The notes under the pieces are model-generated. The model did no database searches and was not told where the DNA came from. It saw only the letters and a program-made list of their open reading frames with translations. Shown piece by piece: positions 5,812 through 9,886 of a DNA stretch of 9,886 nucleotides. Source of the DNA: Alphaproteobacteria bacterium (GTDB taxonomy: Bacteria > Pseudomonadota > Alphaproteobacteria > Elsterales > Elsteraceae); assembly GCA_013297545.1 (NCBI GenBank), contig JAAFHH010000083.1, forward strand, positions 1 through 9,886, written 5' to 3'. The translations under genes and the position numbers were made by a program. Every line of letters begins with the position of its first letter. Positions within the stretch are counted from its first letter, which is position 1.

Positions 5812-6879
5812 CTATCCTGCCGTGGGTTTGAGGGCTGCTGCTGCCGCCATCACATCGGGCAGGCGCTGCAGCACGTCTTTGATCGCAGCGATGCTGAGCT
5901 GCTGGGTGACATCGGACGAATAGTCGCGCCCCTCCAGCGAGGATCGCTTGCCGCCGATCAGCGTGTCTGGGCGGACATCGCGCGCGTCCATGGCGATGCG
6001 AAAATAGTCCGGAAACTCTTCTGCCGAGGCCAACTCGTTGGCGGTGCACAAGGTCTCGTGCAGCTTCTCGCCGGGACGCACGCCGATCGTGCGGGTGCCG
6101 CCGCCATAGCCGAACAACTCCGTCATCGCGACCGAGAGGTCCGCCACCGTGGAGGCCGGTGACTTGCGCACGAAAATGTCACCCTGGTGCGCATTCAGCA
6201 GGGCGAATTCGATCAGCGCGATCGCGTCATCGAGGGTCAGCAGGAAGCGCGTCATCTCAGGCGCGGTGAGCGTGAGCGGGATGCCGCGCTTCATCTGTTC
6301 GATGAACACCGGCACGACCGAGCCGCGCGAGGCGACCACATTGCCATACCGCACCACCGCCAACACGGTCCCACCCTCGGACAGCGTGCGGGCGCGCGCC
6401 TGAACAGTCTTTTCCATCAACGCCTTGGACATGCCCATGGCGTTGACGGGGTAAACTGCCTTGTCGGTCGAGATCGACACCAGACGCTTCACACCGTGGC
6501 GGATCGCGCAGTCGATGACATTGCGCGAGCCCATGACGTTGGTCATCACGGCCTGATCGGGGAACAACTCGCACGAGGGCACTTGCTTCAGTGCGGCGGC
6601 GTGGAACACGTAGTCCACCCCCGGCATGGCGACATCGAGGCTGTTGGGGTCGCGGACATCGCCCAAGTAGAAGCGCAAGCGCGCATCCCCAAAGCCGACC
6701 CGCATCATTTCTTGCTTGGCTTCATCGCGGCTGAAAACGCGGATTTCTTTGACGTCGGTGCTCAGCAGATAGCGCGCAACCGCACCGCCAAAGCTGCCGG
6801 TGCCGCCGGTGATCAGCAAGGTCTGGCCGGAAAACAGCGCCGCCGGTTTGCCGCCAGCGCGGGGATCAGTCACAGCCAC
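5812..6879 (-). CDS. capE: CapE/FnlA-type UDP-GlcNAc 4,6-dehydratase/5-epimerase
   Basis: This is an SDR-family enzyme of about 355 residues (polysaccharide biosynthesis/CapD family). Its close relatives CapE, FnlA and WbjB convert UDP-GlcNAc to a UDP-2-acetamido-2,6-dideoxy-4-keto-L-hexose. NAD-binding GGTGSFG is at residues 25-31. STDKAVYPVNAMGMSKALMEK spans about 137-157, with Met in place of the usual SDR Tyr and Lys152 kept, a hallmark of this subgroup. RYGNVVASRGSVVP, MTRFLLTLDDAI and the ending RDYSSDVTQQL also match CapE/FnlA. The open frame continues 56 codons upstream, but those are Arg/Ser-rich and overlap the previous gene in another frame. GTG 6879, or GTG 6873 two codons later, is the likely start. 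Neither has a clear ribosome site, and the preceding stop is 10 nt upstream, suggesting coupling. A PseB-type role is less likely. Confidence 0.88.
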   Translation of the reverse strand: MAVTDPRAGGKPAALFSGQTLLITGGTGSFGGAVARYLLSTDVKEIRVFSRDEAKQEMMRVGFGDARLRFYLGDVRDPNSLDVAMPGVDYVFHAAALKQVPSCELFPDQAVMTNVMGSRNVIDCAIRHGVKRLVSISTDKAVYPVNAMGMSKALMEKTVQARARTLSEGGTVLAVVRYGNVVASRGSVVPVFIEQMKRGIPLTLTAPEMTRFLLTLDDAIALIEFALLNAHQGDIFVRKSPASTVADLSVAMTELFGYGGGTRTIGVRPGEKLHETLCTANELASAEEFPDYFRIAMDARDVRPDTLIGGKRSSLEGRDYSSDVTQQLSIAAIKDVLQRLPDVMAAAAALKPTAG

Positions 6880-6889
6880 GAGCGGTGCT

Positions 6890-7618
6890 TTACGAGAACA
6901 GGCTGAGGATCGGCGCCGGCTGCGGCTGGACCTGACGGGATGTCGACTGCTTGGTCGGCTGGCGCTCGGCCGTGTAGAACGTCGTCCGACCCGGGTCGCC
7001 TTGCACCAAGAACAGCGTGTAGTCCAACGCCTTCTTGGGATCAGCACTCTCTTTGCGGCTGAGCTTCACCGTGTAGTCGCCCGCCTTCATGTCGAGGCCC
7101 TTCAGCCCTTCCGTGGTCAGGCTGACATAGGCCGAAAACGGCATGCCGGTGGTCGGCTCGCTGTCGGCGATGATCGTGCCGGCCTTGTCGTAGACCTGCA
7201 TGCGCACGTCGCCCAGCACCGTGGAGCTGTTCGGGTCTTTCGGGTTATAGGCCGGGTTCGGCGCGAAGAGCTGGGTTTTGGCCGAGCTGCCAAGGCTGAA
7301 CTTGTAGGTGTCGGTCTTGTCGCCCGGCTGCAGCTTGCCAAAAATCGCCAGCCGCCCGTTTTCATTCGAAATCCGCCCAGCATCGGCGGGTGCCGCCGTA
7401 TCGACCACGCTGCGCCGCATGGCGCGCTGGTACTCGACCGGCCAAATCTTCGACGCACCGGGCGTGTTCTGGCGCGGTGCCCGCATCGACGTCCACGAGG
7501 TTTCCGACTGATCAGCCGGGGTGGGCGGCGGCTGCAAGGCGCTGGCGACGTCGATCGACTTGAACTCATAGCGTTGGCGTGCGCTCGCACTGGTGCCAAA
7601 CATACTGAGGATCGACAT
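6890..7618 (-). CDS. Unrecognised protein with PPC-like beta-sandwich region
   Basis: This 242-residue protein has no recognised name. Residues 1-80 are polar and low in structure. Residues of about 88-206 read like a bacterial pre-peptidase C-terminal (PPC) beta-sandwich: GKLQPGDKTDTYKFSL at 95-109, QVYDKAGTIIADS at 141-153, GLKGLDMKAGDYTVKLSR at 171-188, then a last strand DYTLFLVQG. The tail is Gln/Pro/Thr-rich. There is no signal peptide or membrane segment. The ends echo each other, with SILSMF at residues 2-7 and PILSLF at 236-241. ATG 7618 is preferred to GTG 7651 because AAGGAG lies 6 nt before it. It lies between the TPR-glycosyltransferase and the dehydratase in one direction, so a surface or flagellum-related role is possible but only from context. 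The PPC assignment is from pattern, without a profile search. Confidence 0.8.
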   Translation of the reverse strand: MSILSMFGTSASARQRYEFKSIDVASALQPPPTPADQSETSWTSMRAPRQNTPGASKIWPVEYQRAMRRSVVDTAAPADAGRISNENGRLAIFGKLQPGDKTDTYKFSLGSSAKTQLFAPNPAYNPKDPNSSTVLGDVRMQVYDKAGTIIADSEPTTGMPFSAYVSLTTEGLKGLDMKAGDYTVKLSRKESADPKKALDYTLFLVQGDPGRTTFYTAERQPTKQSTSRQVQPQPAPILSLFS

Positions 7619-7624
7619 CACACA

Positions 7625-7630
7625 CTCCTT
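7625..7630 (-). promoter_or_regulatory. Shine-Dalgarno deciding the start of the PPC-like gene
   Basis: AAGGAG on the minus strand lies 6 nt before ATG 7618. It falls inside the longer GTG-initiated reading of the frame, so it supports the shorter start. Confidence 0.7.
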
Positions 7631-7642
7631 GGGGCTGTGGTC

Positions 7643-7671
7643 ACAATACACCGGCCTGGCGGCTCAGCCAA
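7643..7671 (-). promoter_or_regulatory. Weak candidate sigma70 promoter before the PPC-like gene
   Basis: On the minus strand TTGGCT (7671-7666) and TATTGT (7648-7643) are 17 bp apart, in the 79-nt gap after the glycosyltransferase gene. Each box matches the bacterial consensus only partly. It could give the PPC-like gene and the sugar genes their own transcript, but chance is a fair explanation. Confidence 0.2.
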
Positions 7672-7697
7672 CATGGTAAACAAGCATTGCCCCTGGA

Positions 7698-9779
7698 TCA
7701 GCTGTTCTGGTCACCGCCCCGTTCAGAAAGTGCGACGTGCCAGGCGTGGCGCATCGCTGCCTCGAAGCCCGCGGCAAAGCGCTGGTGGTCGCCCAGCGGG
7801 GAGCGTTGCACCTGGCCGCGCAGGCTGCGCCGTAGCTCCGCCCGCAAGGGTCGATCCGCTGCCAGCCGTGCGGCGATGGCCGCGTAGTCCGCCGAGTCGC
7901 GGGCAACCCACTGGGCTAAGCCTGCGACATTCAGGTGCGCATAGGCGTGCCGACTGGCAAAGTTGGCACCCGGCAGAGTGACCACGGGAATGCCCATGTG
8001 CAGCGCTTCTACCGTGGTCAGGCCACCGGCGTACGGGTGGGTATCAAGCACCACATCAACCTCACCATAGGCCGCCAGCAAGGCCTGGTGGCTCAGCTGA
8101 CCGAGGAGTTCCAGACGTGCCGGATCTAGCCCCGCCGCCGCGGCACGGGCAGTCAGGACGCGCTGGGTGTCTGGATCATCGAGGCCGCGATAGATCATCC
8201 GGAACCGCGCCTCCGGTACGGCCGCCGCCACGGCTGCCCACAGACGAAACGTCTCGGTCGACAGTTTGGCGGCGGTGGCGAACGCAGCGAACACGGGTGG
8301 GCGGCGGTCATTTGGATCGAGCGGCTGCGGTTCGGGCGCATCAGGGGGCAGCGTGTAGCTGATGTAGCCATCGGGCAGGCGCAGCACGCGTTCGACCGTG
8401 TGCGCCGGCTGATCCGGCGGCAAGTGCCAGCGATCTGCGATCAGCCAATCGATTTGGCCAAGGCCGGTGGTTCCGACATAGCCCATCCAGCTCATCTGCA
8501 CCGGTGCCGCGCGGTGTGCCAGGGTCAGCAGTCGGTGCTTGGCGGTATGGCCGTGTAAGTCGATCGCGATGTCGATCTGGTCCGCACGCAGCCGGGCGGC
8601 GAGCGCTGCATGATCCAGCTGGTGAACCGGCACCCAATGGTCGCTGGCGGCGCGCAGCCGGGTCCGCACGGGGTCATCGCCCAGGCTGCACCAATCATAG
8701 CAGGTGATCGCAAGGCGGCTGCGATCATGCGCCTCGAGCAGCCCGAGGAGGAAGTGGCCGACGGGATGGCGACCAAGATCTGCCGACAGCAGGCCGACCC
8801 GCAGAGTACGCTCAGGATCCGGGTTGGCGATGGGCAGGGGGCCAGGATCGAGGGGATCGGCATACGTCGCAGCCCAGGCACGATGCTCCGTGAGCGAGCG
8901 ATCGACGGCAATGTCCGCGCAGTAGTGCACCGCCAGCAGCCGATTGCTGGCCGTGATCGGCGATGCCACCGTGCTGACGGCGGCCTCGAACGCAGCAATC
9001 GCCTGATGGGGATTGCCGAGCGCCATCAACGCTGTGCCGAGGTTGGCTTGGGCCACCGCCGCATGCTTCGGCGACGCTGCGGCCTGGCTCGCGTGAGCGA
9101 CGGCCACGCTCGGCCGGCCGCCCGCCAGCTCGGCCATTGCGGCCGTGATGCGGATATCGTTGTCGGCGGGCGCCAGACCCAAGGCGCACTCGAGCGCCGT
9201 CAACGCCTCGCTGGTCTGCCCCGCGGCCAACAGGGCTTGGGCGAGGTTATGGTGAGCACCCGCCACATCTGGTGCCAGCGCCACTGCGCGCCGAAGTGCC
9301 ACCAGGGCCTCTTCCAACGCGCCGCGCTCAGTCAGACTGGCGCCGAGCGCGCTCCACCCGACCCCGAGATCGGGATCACTGGCGAGTGCGCGCCGGTAGG
9401 CCGCTTCCGCCTCCTCGCTCCGCCGCAGGTCGTGAAGGGCGTGGCCGAGATTGAGTGCGGCCAGCGCGTGGCTGGGACGCAAGCGCAAGGCGCGCTCCGC
9501 ACAGCGCACGGCCGCGGTCGGGTTGCCGGTATCCCGGTGGGCAGCCGCGAGGTTGCTCCAAACCTCCGGCGCCGACGGCAGCTTCCGGCTCGCCTTCTCG
9601 AGCACTGGCACGGCCTCGGCGCTGCGCCCGGCATTGACCAGCAACGCACCCAGCAGTTGCAACCCATCACCGTGTCCGGGCACGCGGGCCAGCGCCTGAC
9701 GATAGAGCGCTTCTGCCGCATCGAGCGCTCCGGCTTGGTGCTGGCGCAAGGCCTGGCTGATCAAATCAGACACGCTCAT
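7698..9779 (-). CDS. TPR-repeat GT41 (SPINDLY/OGT-like) protein glycosyltransferase
   Basis: This is a 693-residue cytoplasmic protein with two parts. Residues of about 5-275 are seven to eight 34-residue TPR repeats, with recurring A..LG.AL...G...EA....RAL.L.P patterns that usually bind the acceptor protein. Residues of about 325-680 are a GT41 catalytic region like O-GlcNAc transferase. It contains HPVGHFLLGLLEAHD at 338-352, DLHGHT at 407-412, APVQMSWMGYVGTTGLGQID at 425-444, and AAKLSTETFRLW at 503-514, whose Lys505 aligns with the sugar-nucleotide-binding Lys of human OGT. The run LDTHPYAGGLTT at 578-589 and GIPVVTLPG complete the site. ATG 9779 has GGAG 10 nt upstream. It heads the run of glycan genes beside a hook operon, which suggests a flagellar or other surface-protein acceptor, as for TPR-containing FlmG of Caulobacter. 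Donor and acceptor are inferred. Confidence 0.9.
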   Translation of the reverse strand: MSVSDLISQALRQHQAGALDAAEALYRQALARVPGHGDGLQLLGALLVNAGRSAEAVPVLEKASRKLPSAPEVWSNLAAAHRDTGNPTAAVRCAERALRLRPSHALAALNLGHALHDLRRSEEAEAAYRRALASDPDLGVGWSALGASLTERGALEEALVALRRAVALAPDVAGAHHNLAQALLAAGQTSEALTALECALGLAPADNDIRITAAMAELAGGRPSVAVAHASQAAASPKHAAVAQANLGTALMALGNPHQAIAAFEAAVSTVASPITASNRLLAVHYCADIAVDRSLTEHRAWAATYADPLDPGPLPIANPDPERTLRVGLLSADLGRHPVGHFLLGLLEAHDRSRLAITCYDWCSLGDDPVRTRLRAASDHWVPVHQLDHAALAARLRADQIDIAIDLHGHTAKHRLLTLAHRAAPVQMSWMGYVGTTGLGQIDWLIADRWHLPPDQPAHTVERVLRLPDGYISYTLPPDAPEPQPLDPNDRRPPVFAAFATAAKLSTETFRLWAAVAAAVPEARFRMIYRGLDDPDTQRVLTARAAAAGLDPARLELLGQLSHQALLAAYGEVDVVLDTHPYAGGLTTVEALHMGIPVVTLPGANFASRHAYAHLNVAGLAQWVARDSADYAAIAARLAADRPLRAELRRSLRGQVQRSPLGDHQRFAAGFEAAMRHAWHVALSERGGDQNS

Positions 9780-9886
9780 CGGCTTGGTGCTCCGCGCGTG
9801 TGCCGTTGACTCATCCGCACCGCTGGACTATCGTTGCGGCGTCGTGGGTAGCGCCGTGCAGAAGCATCGGCGCCGAGTGCCCACGC
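9780..9886. other. Region upstream of the TPR-glycosyltransferase gene, possible end of another gene
   Basis: These 107 bases contain no convincing promoter. On the minus strand one frame is open from the window edge to a TGA at 9811-9813, with GC-rich third positions, so it could be the last 24 codons of an upstream gene. Another frame is open until a TGA overlapping the next ATG, but it is Arg-rich and less gene-like. A 10-bp palindrome, TCGGCGCCGA, lies near 9863-9872. Too little is visible to decide. Confidence 0.25.

Noticed and set aside
6880..7047. N-terminal extension of the CapE-like protein to 411 residues
   Set aside because: The extra residues are Arg/Ser-rich, overlap the 3' end of the PPC-like gene in another frame, and are not part of the CapE family length.
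7619..7651. PPC-like protein beginning at GTG 7651
   Set aside because: A perfect AAGGAG 6 nt before ATG 7618 lies inside this extension.
1..9886. Mobile elements, CRISPR arrays, tRNA or rRNA genes
   Set aside because: No transposase or integrase frame, no regularly spaced direct repeats and no tRNA- or rRNA-like sequence was seen on either strand.

Overview
The window looks like a chromosomal motility locus of a GC-rich alphaproteobacterium, probably Rhodospirillales-like. The evidence is the high GC content, the alphaproteobacterial style of the FliK, FlgD and FlgE proteins, and a sigma54-type promoter with CGGCA/TGCCG inverted repeats upstream that resemble the FlbD-bound ftr enhancers of Caulobacter. 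The species cannot be named from sequence alone. All genes lie on the minus strand, so transcription runs from high to low coordinates.

From 9886 down to 4977 is a surface-glycosylation block. It begins with a 693-residue TPR plus GT41 (SPINDLY/OGT-like) glycosyltransferase. Next comes an unrecognised 242-residue protein with a PPC-like beta-sandwich region. The block ends with a CapE/FnlA-type UDP-GlcNAc 4,6-dehydratase/5-epimerase and an RmlD-type 4-ketoreductase, which together could make a UDP-6-deoxy-L-HexNAc donor.

From 4976 to 4833 is a compact intergenic control region. In transcription order it holds two nearly perfect inverted repeats whose centres are 20 bp apart, a third looser inverted repeat, an AT-rich tract, and a very good -24/-12 element. 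The promoter points at the flagellar genes.

From 4832 to 1 is the hook-assembly operon: fliK (hook-length control), flgD (hook cap/scaffold), flgE (617-residue hook protein), then the 5' end of a second FlgE-like gene cut by the window edge. Strong RNA hairpins without U-tracts sit just before and just after flgE.

The working model, part inference, is that FliK, FlgD and FlgE build the hook under late sigma54/FlbD-type control. The neighbouring sugar-nucleotide and TPR-glycosyltransferase genes may glycosylate a flagellar protein, as the TPR-containing FlmG does in Caulobacter. No mobile element, CRISPR array, tRNA or rRNA was seen, and no gene-free stretch exceeds 300 bases.
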